DNA of 64,000 nucleotides from Pseudomonas sp. MRSN 12121 (GCF_000931465.1 NZ_CP010892.1:5727388-5791387); one strand, 5' to 3'. Numbered from the stretch's first letter, positions 50,824 to 61,677 are shown. A program made the numbers and translations. Notes: generated from the letters alone by a model not told the origin.

Positions 50824-51371
50824 AGACGCTTCTTGCATGGCGCCCGCGCTGGCCCGGGACCCGTTGCCTTCTGCCCGCCAGCCTGATCGCCCTGGGCGTG
50901 TGGCTGGCCTGGCTGGGGTTCGACAGTTGGGCCTACCGGCAAGTGATCGCCGGCCGGCCCGTGCCGGGCGCAGTGCCGACCGTCAGCGCGGAAAAGCTGC
51001 GGCCCGCGCCCCTGGACGAACGCACCATCGCCCGGGTCTTCGGTGCCGTACCGATCGAATTCGACAGCGCGCAGGCCAACCTGCCGCTGACCCTGCTCGC
51101 CAGCCTGCAAGGCAGCCAGCCGGAACAATCCAGGGCGCTGATCCAGTACGCCGACAGCCGCGCCTTCTACTCCCCGGGCGAGCGCCTGCCCGACGGCACG
51201 CTGCTCAAAAGCGTCGGCGCCGACCAGGTCGTGGTGCTGCGTAACGGCCGCGAACAGAACCTGCTGCTGCCAGGGCAACCGATGCGCCTGCTCAGCCCCC
51301 AGACAACCCCGACGGAGGTCGCCGACCCGCAACCCACGGCGCTTCTGCAAGCGATAGAGAACACACCATGA
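50820..51371 (+). CDS. gspC: Type II secretion protein C (GspC/XcpP), short form
   Basis: GspC is an inner-membrane protein linking the platform to the secretin. The 183-residue protein has one N-terminal membrane helix (LLPASLIALGVWLAWLGF) and the periplasmic homology region (LTLLASLQGSQPEQSRALIQ, then YADSRAFYSPGERLPDG) that binds GspD N0. No PDZ domain follows, and the C-terminus is short compared with Erwinia or Vibrio GspC, as in Pseudomonas XcpP. It overlaps b561 by 4 bp and gspD by 4 bp. Confidence 0.88.
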   Translation: MKTLLAWRPRWPGTRCLLPASLIALGVWLAWLGFDSWAYRQVIAGRPVPGAVPTVSAEKLRPAPLDERTIARVFGAVPIEFDSAQANLPLTLLASLQGSQPEQSRALIQYADSRAFYSPGERLPDGTLLKSVGADQVVVLRNGREQNLLLPGQPMRLLSPQTTPTEVADPQPTALLQAIENTP

Positions 51372-53262
51372 AACTGCCTCAGATTGCAGGCGCCGTGCTC
51401 AGCCTCGGCCTGTTGTTGAACGCCCTGCCCAGTACGGCCGCCCTCACCACCCAGCGCCTGTGGACGCTGAACATGAAGGATGCCGAACTGCGCGACCTGG
51501 CCAATGAAGTCGGGAGCATCACCGGCAAGACCCTGGTGGTCGACAACCGCCTGCAAGGCAAGGTCAGCGTGCAATCGTCCAAGGCGCTGGACCAGGAAGG
51601 CATCTACTCGCTGTTCCTCAGCGTGCTGCGCAGCCAGGGCTTCGTCGCCCTGGAGCAGGGCGACCGGGTCATGATCATGCCGGCGGTGGAAGCCAAGACC
51701 AAATCCAGCGAGCAGTCGGGCGACGAATTCGTCACCCGCGTCCTGGACCTGCGCAACGCCAGCGCCGCCGAGATCTCCGGCGTGGTCCGCCCGCTGGTGG
51801 GCGACGACGCCTATGTCGCGCCCTCGGCCAGCTCCAATGCCCTGGTGGTCTCCGACAGCGCCAGCAACGTCGAGCGGATCCGCCAGGTGGTCAACGAACT
51901 GGACCAGGCCGGCAACCGCTCCTTCAGCACCGTGGCCCTCAAGCATGCCTGGGCCAACGAAGTGGCCCGGACCCTGAACGAAAGCGTCAGCCAGACCGGC
52001 AACGGCCCCAGCAGCGCCAAGGCGGTGGGCGATGCCCGCAGCAACCGGGTGATCCTCGCCGGCACCGCCCAGGACCGCCAGCGCATGGCGGCGCTGGTCA
52101 AGGACCTGGACGTGCCGGGCAACGCCAACGACAGCGCCCGGGTGGTGCGCCTGCATCACGGCGATGCCAAGCAACTGTCGAAGCTACTCGACGGCATCGG
52201 CAAGCGCCTGGAAGACGGCAAGCGCGGCACTGGCGAAAGCAAGGGCGGCAGCTCGGTGCTGGTCAGCGCCGACGAAAGCCAGAACGCCCTGGTGCTGATG
52301 GCCGACCCGGCGCAACTGAGCATGCTCGACAAGGTCATCACCCAGCTCGACCAGCCTCGGGCCCAGGTGCTGGTGGAAGCGGCCATCGTCGAAGTCAGCG
52401 GCGACATCAACGAAGCCCTCGGCGTGCAGTGGGCCGCCCGCGCCGGCAATGTCGCCGGCGGCACCAACTTCAGCGGCACCGGCCTGTCGATCGGCACCCT
52501 GCTGAGCCAGGCCAAGGACAAGAGCGTGACCCTGCCGGACGGCGCCATTATCGGCATCGGCACCAGCAACTTCGGCGCGCTGGTCACGGCGCTGTCCAGC
52601 GACTCGAAGAACAACCTGCTGTCCACCCCGAGCCTGCTGACCCTGGACAACGAACCCGCGGAAATCCTCGTCGGCCAGAACGTGCCCTTCCAGACCGGCT
52701 CCTATACCACCGATACCGCCGGCGCCAGCAACCCCTTCACCACCGTGGAGCGCCAGGACGTCGGCGTGACCCTCAAGGTGACGCCGCACATCAACGACGG
52801 CAACACCCTGCGCCTGAAGGTCGAGCAGGAAAGCTCCGAGCTGGCCAGCGCCCCGCCCGGCATCGCCACCAGCGACGTGATCACCAACAAGCGTTCGGTG
52901 AAAAGCACCATCCTCGCCGACGACGGGCAGATCATCGTGCTCGGCGGCCTGATCAAGGACAACGTCAAGACCCAGGTCAGCAAGGTGCCGGTCCTGGGCA
53001 GCATCCCGCTACTCGGCCGGCTGTTCACCAGCACCAAGGACGTCACCGAAAAGACCAACCTGATGGTCTTCCTGCGTCCGACCCTGGTGCGCGGCAGCAA
53101 CGATGCCGTGGACATCAGCACCCGCAAGTACAACGACCTGCGCAAGCTGCGCACCCATGGCGACAGCCGCAACGGCCTGGCCCTGCCCGCCGACTCGCGC
53201 CAGCTGTTCGACAGCGCGCCGCAGGACGGCACTCTCGACATGCGCGCCAAAGAGCCACGCCG

Positions 53263-53266
<4 letters not shown>
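51368..53266 (+). CDS. gspD: Type II secretion secretin GspD
   Basis: GspD forms the outer-membrane channel. The 632-residue protein has a signal peptide (VLSLGLLLNALPSTAAL), periplasmic N0-N3 domains (for example SSNALVVSDSASNVERIRQV and ESQNALVLMADPAQLSML) and the C-terminal secretin domain with VPVLGSIPLLGRLFTST and KTNLMVFLRPTLV near 570. A C-terminal S-domain tail of about 45 residues rich in Arg/Asp is seen; no adjacent pilotin gene is present. Starts overlap with gspC (ATGA) and gspE (ATGA). Confidence 0.95.
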
Positions 53267-54747
<1,481 letters not shown>

Positions 54748-54749
54748 CC

Positions 54750-55964
54750 GTGGCCGCCTACGAATACCTCGCCATGTGCAACGCCGGGCGCAAGACCCGC
54801 GGCGTGCAGGAAGCCGACAGCGCCCGGCAGGTTCGCCAGTTGCTGCGCGAGCGCAACCTGATCGCCCTGCAGGTCAAGCCGGCGCGCGGGCAGAAGGACC
54901 CGGCCGGCGGCGCGCTGACCAGCGGCCTGCGCCTGGGCCCGGCCCAGCTGGCGCTGCTGACCCGCCAGCTGGCGACCCTGGTCCAGGCCGCCCTGCCGCT
55001 GGAGGAAGTGCTCGCCGCGGTCGCCGCCCAATGCAGCAAGCGCGCCCAGCAGAGCATGATGCTGGCGATCCGCGCGCGGGTCCTGGAGGGTCACGACCTG
55101 GCCCGGGCCATGGGCGAATTCCCCCGCGCCTTCAGCGCGATGTACCGGGCCACGGTGGCCGCCGGCGAGCGCGCCGGGCACCTGGCCCAGGTGCTGATGC
55201 AACTGGCCGACTACACCGAGTCCCGGCATGCCGCCCGCCAGCAACTGCAACTGGCCATGCTGTACCCGAGCATCCTGATGCTGGCGGCCTTCGGCATCGT
55301 CGGCTTCCTGCTCAGCTTCGTGGTGCCGGATGTGGTCAAGGTGTTCGTCGACAGCGGCCAGGAACTGCCCGTGCTGACCCGCGGCCTGATCGCCACCAGC
55401 GATTTCGCCCGGGACTACGGCCTGGTCCTGCTCCTGCTGCTGGGCAGCCTCGCCGGCGGCCTGCGCCTGGCCCTGCGCAAGCCCGCCCTGGCGATGCGCT
55501 GGCACCAGGCACAGCTGCGCCTGCCGGTGCTCGGGCGAGTCATCCAGGCCAGCAACAGCACCCGCTTCGTCAGCACCCTGGCGATTCTCGGGCGCAGTGG
55601 CGTGCCTTTGGTCGATGCCCTGGAGATCTCCGCCGAGGTGGTGGCCAACCAGCAGATTCGTACTCGTATGAAAGACGTGGCGCGTGCGGTGCGCGAAGGT
55701 AGCGGGCTGACCCGAGCCCTGGAACAGAGCGGCGATTTCCCGCCGATGATGCTGTACATGATCGCCAGCGGCGAACGCTCGGGGGAACTGGACAGCATGC
55801 TCGAACGCGCCGCCCACCAGCAGCAGACCCAACTGTCCAACGGCATCGCCATGCTGGTCGGCCTGTTCGAGCCGGCGATGCTGGTGTTCATGGGCGCCAG
55901 CGTGCTGGTGATCGTCCTGGCGATCCTGATGCCGATTCTCAACCTCAACCAACTCATCACCTGA
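54750..55964 (+). CDS. gspF: Type II secretion inner-membrane platform protein GspF
   Basis: GspF is the polytopic platform protein that couples GspE to pseudopilin assembly. The 404-residue protein has the repeated cytoplasmic GspF domain (LLTRQLATLVQAALPLEEVL and RFVSTLAILGRSGVPLVDAL) and three membrane helices (for example LMLAAFGIVGFLLSFVVPDV and MLVFMGASVLVIVLAILMPI). The start is GTG, read as MAAYEYLAMC, 2 nt after the gspE stop codon. Length is standard. Confidence 0.95.
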   Translation: MAAYEYLAMCNAGRKTRGVQEADSARQVRQLLRERNLIALQVKPARGQKDPAGGALTSGLRLGPAQLALLTRQLATLVQAALPLEEVLAAVAAQCSKRAQQSMMLAIRARVLEGHDLARAMGEFPRAFSAMYRATVAAGERAGHLAQVLMQLADYTESRHAARQQLQLAMLYPSILMLAAFGIVGFLLSFVVPDVVKVFVDSGQELPVLTRGLIATSDFARDYGLVLLLLLGSLAGGLRLALRKPALAMRWHQAQLRLPVLGRVIQASNSTRFVSTLAILGRSGVPLVDALEISAEVVANQQIRTRMKDVARAVREGSGLTRALEQSGDFPPMMLYMIASGERSGELDSMLERAAHQQQTQLSNGIAMLVGLFEPAMLVFMGASVLVIVLAILMPILNLNQLIT

Positions 55965-55976
55965 AGAGCACACAAC

Positions 55977-56411
55977 ATGCGCAACCTTTCCCGCCAACGC
56001 GGCTTCACCCTGATCGAGATCATGGTGGTCGTGGTGATCCTCGGGGTCCTGGCCGCCCTGGTCGTCCCACAGATCATGAGCCGTCCCGACCAGGCCAAGG
56101 TCACCGCCGCCCGCAGCGACATCAAGGCGGTCGCCACGGCCCTGGAAATCTACAAGCTCGACAACCATCACTACCCGTCCACCCAGCAGGGCCTGGAAGC
56201 CCTGGTGAAAAAACCGGCCGGCATGCCCGCGGCCCTCAACTGGAACCCCGACGGCTACCTCAAGCGCCTGCCCAAGGATCCCTGGGGCAACCCTTACCAG
56301 TTCATCGCCCCGGGCCGCGAAGGCACGCCCTACGATCTGTACTCCTTCGGCGCCGATGGCCGCAGCGGCGGCGAAGGCACCAATGCCGACATCGGTAACT
56401 GGCAACCTTGA
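55977..56411 (+). CDS. gspG: Major pseudopilin GspG
   Basis: GspG forms the bulk of the pseudopilus piston. The 144-residue protein has a type IV prepilin leader (QRGFTLIEIMVVVVILGVLA, cleavage after Gly, Glu at +5), the GspG signature DQAKVTAARSDIKAVATALE and YKLDNHHYPSTQQGLEALV, and ends with YDLYSFGADGRSGGEGTNAD, the calcium-binding loop. The leader must be processed by a prepilin peptidase encoded elsewhere. Its TGA overlaps the gspH ATG. Confidence 0.96.
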   Translation: MRNLSRQRGFTLIEIMVVVVILGVLAALVVPQIMSRPDQAKVTAARSDIKAVATALEIYKLDNHHYPSTQQGLEALVKKPAGMPAALNWNPDGYLKRLPKDPWGNPYQFIAPGREGTPYDLYSFGADGRSGGEGTNADIGNWQP

Positions 56412-56881
56412 TGCGCAAGCCAATGGCCGGATTCACCTTGCTCGAGCTGCTGGTGGTCATGGTGATCGTCGGCCTGCTCGCCGGCCTGGTCGGGCTGGTG
56501 CAGAGCGACGCCGGCGGGCAGCAGGCCCGGCGCGAGGCCGAGCGCCTGCAGAACCTCATTGGCCTGTTGCGCGAAGACGCGGTGCTGAACAGCGTCAGCC
56601 ACGGCCTGCGCCTGGAACCGGACCGCTACGCGGTGCTGAGCCTCGACCGCAGCGGCCAGTGGCAAGCCGACCGACGCTTCAAGGAACACCGGTTGCCCGG
56701 CGAATTGCGCCTGACCCTGCAAGACCCGCAACCCCGGACGCAGAACACGGAGCCGCAGGTGTGGGTCCTGCCCGACGACCAGCTCTCGGCCTTCAGCCTG
56801 CTGCTCGAATACCGCCAGCAGCCGCTGCTGTCGCTGTCCAGCGACGGTGTCGAGGAGGTGCGCCTTGCCCCGGTGCCCTGA
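56411..56881 (+). CDS. gspH: Minor pseudopilin GspH
   Basis: The 156-residue minor pseudopilin has the leader KPMAGFTLLELLVVMVIVGL with Glu at +5 and a globular beta-rich C-terminal domain (GLRLEPDRYAVLSLDRSGQW, then PQVWVLPDDQLSAFSLLLEY). It joins the pseudopilus near its tip. The ATG shares one base with the gspG stop codon (TGATG); a TTG one codon earlier in frame is less likely. It overlaps gspI by 17 bp. Confidence 0.9.
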   Translation: MRKPMAGFTLLELLVVMVIVGLLAGLVGLVQSDAGGQQARREAERLQNLIGLLREDAVLNSVSHGLRLEPDRYAVLSLDRSGQWQADRRFKEHRLPGELRLTLQDPQPRTQNTEPQVWVLPDDQLSAFSLLLEYRQQPLLSLSSDGVEEVRLAPVP

Positions 56882-57239
56882 ACAGGCGGGCTTCACCCTG
56901 CTCGAAGTGATGGTCGCCCTGGCGATTTTCGCCGTGCTGTCGTTGTCGCTCTACAGCGCCACCGAACACCTGATCGGCAACAACGGCAGCCTCACCGAAC
57001 GCACCCTGGCGCAGTGGCTGGCGGACAACCGCCTGAACGAGCTGCGCGCCGGCATGCGCCAGCCCGAGAGCCAGCGCCAGGAACCGATCCGCTTCGCCGG
57101 GCGCGACTGGCTGCTGACCAGCGAAACCACCGCCGCGCCCGACCCGCGCCTGCGCAAGATCGTCCTCGAAGTCGCCACCGACGCGCCCAGCCCGCGGCAA
57201 CGCGCGCGCCTGGCCGGCTACCTGGAGGCACGCCCATGA
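56865..57239 (+). CDS. gspI: Minor pseudopilin GspI (TTG start)
   Basis: The 124-residue protein, MPRCPEQAGFTLLEVMVALA at the start, is a pseudopilin tip component together with GspJ and GspK. Cleavage after Gly with Glu at +5 is conserved. The proposed TTG start at 56865 has a strong GAGGAGG 6 nt upstream and gives a natural leader of nine residues; a GTG at 56847 would place that ribosome site inside the gene. It lies within the end of gspH (17-bp overlap). GspI forms the tip complex by family knowledge. Confidence 0.88.
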   Translation: MPRCPEQAGFTLLEVMVALAIFAVLSLSLYSATEHLIGNNGSLTERTLAQWLADNRLNELRAGMRQPESQRQEPIRFAGRDWLLTSETTAAPDPRLRKIVLEVATDAPSPRQRARLAGYLEARP

Positions 57240-57838
57240 AACCCCGCCAGCAAGGCTTCACCCTGCTCGAAGTGCTGATCGCCATGGCCTTGTTCAGCCT
57301 GCTGGGCCTGGCCTGCTATCAGTTGCTGGAGCGGATGATGCACACCGACCAGCGGATTCATCAGCACGAATTGCAACTGCGACGGCTGCAACGCGCCGTG
57401 GGCATTTTCGAACGCGACCTGGTCCAGGCCATCGCCTACCCGGTCAATGGCAGCTCGGCGCGCCAGGCGCTGATCGGCGAGCCCGAGCGGATCCAGCTGG
57501 TACGCAGTGGCTGGAGCAACCCGCAGCAACAGGCGCGCAACGACCTGCTGCTGGTCAGCCATCGCTGGAGCGATGGCCAATGGTTGCGCGAGTACCGCAG
57601 CCCGGTGCCCGGGCCCGCGCTGCCTGGCGCAGCCTCCCAGCAATTGCTGCTCGACGGCATCCGCCTCGAACGCCTGCGCTACATCGACGCCCAGGGCCAG
57701 GCCCACCCCAACTGGCCGCTCGGCCAGGCGCCACTGAGCCTGCCCCGCGCCATCGAACTGGAGCTCGACGCCCCGGGGTTTCCCGGCCTGCGGCGGGTGA
57801 TCCTGCTGCCGGGCTTCAAAGGGCTGGACCATGGTTAA
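57236..57838 (+). CDS. gspJ: Minor pseudopilin GspJ
   Basis: The 200-residue minor pseudopilin has the leader MKPRQQGFTLLEVLIAMALF with Glu at +5 and the GspJ body (LQLRRLQRAVGIFERDLVQA, LLVSHRWSDGQWLREYRS, LLLDGIRLERLRYIDAQG). It belongs to the tip complex with GspI and GspK. Its ATG overlaps the gspI stop (ATGA), and its end overlaps gspK by 8 bp. Length is normal for the family. Confidence 0.92.
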   Translation: MKPRQQGFTLLEVLIAMALFSLLGLACYQLLERMMHTDQRIHQHELQLRRLQRAVGIFERDLVQAIAYPVNGSSARQALIGEPERIQLVRSGWSNPQQQARNDLLLVSHRWSDGQWLREYRSPVPGPALPGAASQQLLLDGIRLERLRYIDAQGQAHPNWPLGQAPLSLPRAIELELDAPGFPGLRRVILLPGFKGLDHG

Positions 57839-58697
57839 CCCGGCCCGACAACGCGGCATCGCGCTGATCACCGTGCTGCTGATCACCTCGCTGGCGACGC
57901 TGATTGTCAGCGACATGCTGGCCCGCCAGCGCCTGAGCCTGGTCGGCAGCGCCAACCAGCTGTCGCAGCAACAGCTGTGGCAACTGGCGCTCAGCGGCGA
58001 AGCCTGGGCCCGCGGCCAATTGCGCGACGACTGGCGCGACGAGCCGGAGCCCAAGCGCGTGTACCTGGGCCAGCGCTGGGCACAGAACACCCCGGTGTTC
58101 GACATCGATGGCGGGCGCATCCGCATCCAGCTGCAGGACCTCGGCGGGCGCTTCAACCTCGGCGCCCTGCGTAACCCCAACGACCGCATCAACCGTGCGC
58201 GTTACCAGCGCCTGTTGCAGGTCCTCGGCCTGGCGCCCCACGATCCCGCGCGCCTACCGCCGGTCCGCGGCTTCGATGGCAAGCCGCTGGCGTGGAACGA
58301 CAGCAGCGAACTGATGCGCCTGGAAGGCGTCGACCAGGCCACCCTGCAGCGCCTGCGGCCCTGGGTCAGGACCACCCCGGGCGCGCTGAACCTCAACACC
58401 GCCCCGGCCGAGGTCCTGGCCAGCCTGGGCCAGCTGGACCTGGCCCAGGCCGTTGCGCTGGTGCAGGCGCGCCCGGCCGAGGGCTACAAGACGGTCCAGG
58501 AATTTCTCGACACCCCCGTGCTCAAGCAGCACGAAATCAATTCCCAGGGGCTGGACGTCAGCAGCCGGTATTTCCAGGCGGTGCTGGATGTCGAGCTGGG
58601 TGACCGCCGATTGCGCCTGATCAGCCGCCTGCTCATCGAGCCGGACGGCCAGGTCAGCGTCTTGCAGCGCACCCTCGCCGCCCCTCTTTCGGAGTAA
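57831..58697 (+). CDS. gspK: Minor pseudopilin GspK
   Basis: GspK is the large pseudopilin that caps the pseudopilus. The 288-residue protein has the leader PARQRGIALITVLLITSLAT in which the usual Glu at +5 is replaced, as is typical of GspK, and the inserted alpha domain with LNLNTAPAEVLASLGQLDL (helix-hairpin-helix-like) and LGGRFNLGAL. It overlaps gspJ by 8 bp. The assignment rests on the leader, size and gene order. Confidence 0.92.
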   Translation: MVNPARQRGIALITVLLITSLATLIVSDMLARQRLSLVGSANQLSQQQLWQLALSGEAWARGQLRDDWRDEPEPKRVYLGQRWAQNTPVFDIDGGRIRIQLQDLGGRFNLGALRNPNDRINRARYQRLLQVLGLAPHDPARLPPVRGFDGKPLAWNDSSELMRLEGVDQATLQRLRPWVRTTPGALNLNTAPAEVLASLGQLDLAQAVALVQARPAEGYKTVQEFLDTPVLKQHEINSQGLDVSSRYFQAVLDVELGDRRLRLISRLLIEPDGQVSVLQRTLAAPLSE

Positions 58698-58701
58698 TCC
58701 C

Positions 58702-59784
58702 ATGCAAGCCTGGCTTTACCTCACCCGCATGGCCACGGACGACGATTCGCCCGTGACCTGGTGGCACCCCGACGGCGAGCCCCAGCACGGCACCCTGCAA
58801 CAGGCGGCGGTCCTGGCCGGCCAGCGGCTGACCCTGCTGCTGCCCGCCGAAATCGCCAGCCATCACCGCTTCGACATCCCGCCGGGCAGCGGTCGCTGGC
58901 TGCAACAGGCGATCCACTCGGTGCTCGAAGAGCGGCTGCTGGACGACCCCGAGCAGTTACACCTGGCCCGCGGGCCGTTGCAGGCGCGCCGGCACTGCCG
59001 CCTGTTCGCCCTGCAACGCCAGGGGCTGGAACAATTGCTGGAGCGCCTGGCCGGCCATGGCCTGGACGTCGAACGCATACATATCGATGCCGACTGCCTG
59101 CCGGACGAGCAGCCGCTGGCGCTGCGCTGCCATGAGCGCTGGCTGGTCGGCGGGGCCTGCGCGCAACGCCTGGCGCTCGACGATCAGGCTTTCGAAGAAC
59201 TGGCGCCGTTGCTGCCCGACGACCTGCAACGCAGCGAGGAGGCGCCCTGGCCGTTGCTGGCCCGGGGCAGCGCACATGCCATCGACCTGCGCCAGGGCAC
59301 CTTCGCCCGACGCGGCCCGGCGCGCGCCCCCTGGCCGGCGCTGCTGGCGATCCTCGCCGTGATCTGCGGCGCCGAAGTGGCGCAGGACGTGGGCCACCGC
59401 TGGTTGCTGCAACACCATACCGCCCAGGTCAACGACGCCAGCCTCGCCCTCTGGCAGCAGCGTTTTCCCGACGAGCCACGGGTGGTCGACCTCGCCCGCC
59501 AGGTCCAGGCCCGCGCCCAGCATGCCGGCCAGCCCCTGCAAAGCCTCGCGCGCCGGCTCGATGGCCTGGCCGGCCAATGGGTCGCCAGCGCAGGCGGGGA
59601 AACCCGGATCCGCCGCCTCGATTACCAGAAGGCGCAAGGCTGGACCCTGCAAGTCAACACGCCGGACTTCTCCACTCTCGAACGCTTGCGCGAAGCCCTC
59701 GCGCAGCAGGGCGCGAACGTCCAGGCCGACTCCGCGGTGCTCGCCCCCGATGGGGTCAGCGCCCGCCTGAAAATCACGGACTAA
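58702..59784 (+). CDS. gspL: Type II secretion protein GspL
   Basis: GspL recruits GspE to the membrane and pairs with GspM. The 360-residue protein has a cytoplasmic actin-like domain (about 1-205; for example LPAEIASHHRFDIPPGSGRW and QGLEQLLERLAGHGLDVERI), one membrane helix (WPALLAILAVICGAEVAQDV, about 212-232) and a periplasmic ferredoxin-like domain near the C-terminus (RLDYQKAQGWTLQVNTPDF). The periplasmic domain is the partner of GspM encoded 3 bp downstream. Sequence conservation of GspL is low in general; position in the operon confirms it. Confidence 0.9.
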   Translation: MQAWLYLTRMATDDDSPVTWWHPDGEPQHGTLQQAAVLAGQRLTLLLPAEIASHHRFDIPPGSGRWLQQAIHSVLEERLLDDPEQLHLARGPLQARRHCRLFALQRQGLEQLLERLAGHGLDVERIHIDADCLPDEQPLALRCHERWLVGGACAQRLALDDQAFEELAPLLPDDLQRSEEAPWPLLARGSAHAIDLRQGTFARRGPARAPWPALLAILAVICGAEVAQDVGHRWLLQHHTAQVNDASLALWQQRFPDEPRVVDLARQVQARAQHAGQPLQSLARRLDGLAGQWVASAGGETRIRRLDYQKAQGWTLQVNTPDFSTLERLREALAQQGANVQADSAVLAPDGVSARLKITD

Positions 59785-59787
59785 CCC

Positions 59788-60258
59788 ATGAACGCTCTTT
59801 TCACTCGTTACTCGAACCGTTGGCAACAGCTGCCGCCACGCGATCGCCTGGCCCTGCGGTTGCTCGCACTGTTTCTGTTCGCGACGCTGTTCTGGACCCT
59901 GCTCTGGAGCCCTCAGCGCCAGGCCCTGCAACAGGCGGAACAGCACTATCAGGAGGCCCTCCAGTTGCAAACCGACCTGCTCAAGCTCCCCTCTTCCAGC
60001 AATGCCCGCGCGCCACGCGCCGACAACCGGACGCTGGCCGGCCTGATCACCGACAGCACCACCGCGGCCAACCTGACCATCGCGCGCATGGACAGCGAAG
60101 ACGCCGGACGCCTCAACCTCAACCTGAGCGGCTCGCTGCAAGCCCTGCTGCAATGGCTGGACGAGGTGGAAAACCAGGGCGTGAACCTGGTGTCGCTGCA
60201 ACTGGAAGTCGACCCCCAGGCCATGGTCCAGGCGCGCCTGAGCGTCGAGTCCTATTGA
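59788..60258 (+). CDS. gspM: Type II secretion protein GspM
   Basis: The 156-residue inner-membrane protein has a short cytoplasmic N-terminus, one helix (LALRLLALFLFATLFWTLLW), a coiled-coil-like segment (QRQALQQAEQHYQEALQLQT) and a periplasmic ferredoxin-like domain (LNLNLSGSLQALLQWLDEVE, ending VQARLSVESY). It stabilises GspL. It is the last gene of the operon; no gspN, gspO or pilotin gene follows, so prepilin processing must rely on an enzyme such as PilD encoded elsewhere. Confidence 0.9.
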   Translation: MNALFTRYSNRWQQLPPRDRLALRLLALFLFATLFWTLLWSPQRQALQQAEQHYQEALQLQTDLLKLPSSSNARAPRADNRTLAGLITDSTTAANLTIARMDSEDAGRLNLNLSGSLQALLQWLDEVENQGVNLVSLQLEVDPQAMVQARLSVESY

Positions 60259-60270
60259 TCGCGCCGACGC

Positions 60271-60984
60271 TCAGCGCGGGTTCTGCCCGGCAGGGGGCGT
60301 GCCCACCAGGCGCGGGCCCCAGTCCTCGACCACCGCGTGCTCGGCCCGCCGTTCCAGGGTCCGGCGCCAGGACGGCACCAGCGGCAATTCCAGGCATTGG
60401 CGGATCTCCTCCAGCGCTACTTCGCGGGAAAACAGCACCCCGCTCAGGCGCGCCAGCGGCCATTCCTCGAACGGCCGCTCGAGCCGCTGCAACACATCCC
60501 CGGCGCGCACCCGGCCGGCTTCCAGCACCCGGTAATACCAGCCGGTGCGACCGCTTTGCTGCACCCGCAGCGCCATGTCCGGCACGGCAAACCGGTCGTT
60601 GAGTTTCCAGCACGGCATGCGCCCCTGGGACACTTCCAGCAGCACGCTGCCGACCCGCACCCGGTCGCCCAGGCAGACGTTCCATTCGGTCCAGCCCGTG
60701 GCGCTGAAGTTCTCGCCAAAGGCGCCCGGCTGCTCCAACTGCGCGTTCGGCCCCAGCTCGGCGAGCCAGGCGGCGTAATGCTCGCGAGGGTAGTAGTGGA
60801 TGGCCTTTTCGATGCCGCCATGCACCCGCAGGTCGCCCTGCTCGTCGTCCAGCAAGCCCAGCGGGCCGACTTCCAGGCTGCCGGTGCGCGGGCTCTTGGC
60901 GATCGCGCTGAGAGAACCGGGGCGGGTGTAAGGCACGGCGCGACCGGTCAGCAGGGTGTCGAGGGGAATGCGTTCGGGGGTCAT
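60271..60984 (-). CDS. MOSC-domain protein (YiiM-like)
   Basis: MOSC proteins bind molybdenum cofactor; YiiM reduces N-hydroxylated compounds such as base analogues. The 237-residue protein has VGPLGLLDDEQGDLRVHGGI, KAIHYYPREHYAAW, GAFGENFSATGWTEWNVCLG and the conserved cysteine in SQGRMPCWKLNDRF, which coordinates Mo. A C-terminal 3-alpha extension follows as in YiiM. Its ATG overlaps the MarR stop by 4 bp, so the two form an operon. It is convergent with the T2SS operon, 12 bp from gspM. Confidence 0.9.
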   Translation of the reverse strand: MTPERIPLDTLLTGRAVPYTRPGSLSAIAKSPRTGSLEVGPLGLLDDEQGDLRVHGGIEKAIHYYPREHYAAWLAELGPNAQLEQPGAFGENFSATGWTEWNVCLGDRVRVGSVLLEVSQGRMPCWKLNDRFAVPDMALRVQQSGRTGWYYRVLEAGRVRAGDVLQRLERPFEEWPLARLSGVLFSREVALEEIRQCLELPLVPSWRRTLERRAEHAVVEDWGPRLVGTPPAGQNPR

Positions 60985-61550
60985 TGGCCTTGCTCCTGGG
61001 AGGCTTCGGGGAACTGGTGTTCGCGGCAGATCAGTTCGATCGCGGGACGCGCCAGCGGCTCTTCGGTCAGGCCGCAGAAGGGCTCGCCCGCGACCTGCCG
61101 GTGAAAGCGGCAGGTCTTGCACAAACCGAAGCTCGGCACGTCCGTGGCGCGCTGCACGTTGCGCAGCAAGTCGCCCAGCAGTTGTTCGAGTTCCCCGGCC
61201 TGCCCGCCCATGCGCCCCGCGGCGGTTTCCAGGAACGCCGGCGGCATCACCCTCGCCAGCAGATTGCGGGCCTCGTCGGTCAGCAACAGGTGCACGCTGC
61301 GCTTGTCGCGGGCGTCCTGGCTCTTGCTGAGCAGGCCCTTGGCCTCCAGCGCCTTGAGCGATTGCGACACCGTGCCCTTGGTCAGCCCCAGGTACTCGGC
61401 CACCGCCAGCGGGGTATTGGAATAGCCGTTGCAACGCGCCAGGTACAGCAGCGCGCTCAACTGGATCGGCTGGATGTCCACGAGCAGCGGGTGCTCGCGA
61501 AACCAGACGCGGGTCAGGCTGGTAAGCCTTTCAAGCAGATCGAACAACAC
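60981..61550 (-). CDS. MarR-family regulator with C-terminal four-cysteine motif
   Basis: The 189-residue protein has a MarR-type winged helix (PLAVAEYLGLTKGTVSQSLK, then LLSKSQDARDKRSVHLLLTD) and an unusual C-terminal tail with Cys144, Cys147, Cys159 and Cys175 (GLCKTCRFHR, PFCGLTEEP, LICREHQF), a CX2CX11CX15C pattern that could hold zinc or an Fe-S cluster. It may sense redox state or metal. It overlaps the MOSC gene and is divergent from the thioredoxin-like gene, with matching boxes in the intergenic region that could be its operator. Confidence 0.88.
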   Translation of the reverse strand: MLFDLLERLTSLTRVWFREHPLLVDIQPIQLSALLYLARCNGYSNTPLAVAEYLGLTKGTVSQSLKALEAKGLLSKSQDARDKRSVHLLLTDEARNLLARVMPPAFLETAAGRMGGQAGELEQLLGDLLRNVQRATDVPSFGLCKTCRFHRQVAGEPFCGLTEEPLARPAIELICREHQFPEASQEQGQ

Positions 61551-61587
61551 GGGAGGTTCTCGGATCGGTGGTGGCGACGAGCAAATA

Positions 61588-61657
61588 GTATCGGATAAAA
61601 ACTATATTGACAAAAAATCGGACCAGTGAAAGTCTAAATACGGTATCGATCCGATAC
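61588..61657. promoter_or_regulatory. Divergent promoter with inverted GTATCGGAT boxes
   Basis: GTATCGGAT at 61588-61596 reappears as ATCCGATAC at 61649-61657; the latter is part of the palindrome GTATCG-ATC-CGATAC (61643-61657). TTGACA (61607-61612) and, on the minus strand, TTGTCA-N16-GATACT lie among them. One box covers the putative MarR -10; the other sits just before the thioredoxin-like gene. Confidence 0.65.
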
Positions 61658-61677
61658 TTTTACTGGAGACCTGACCC

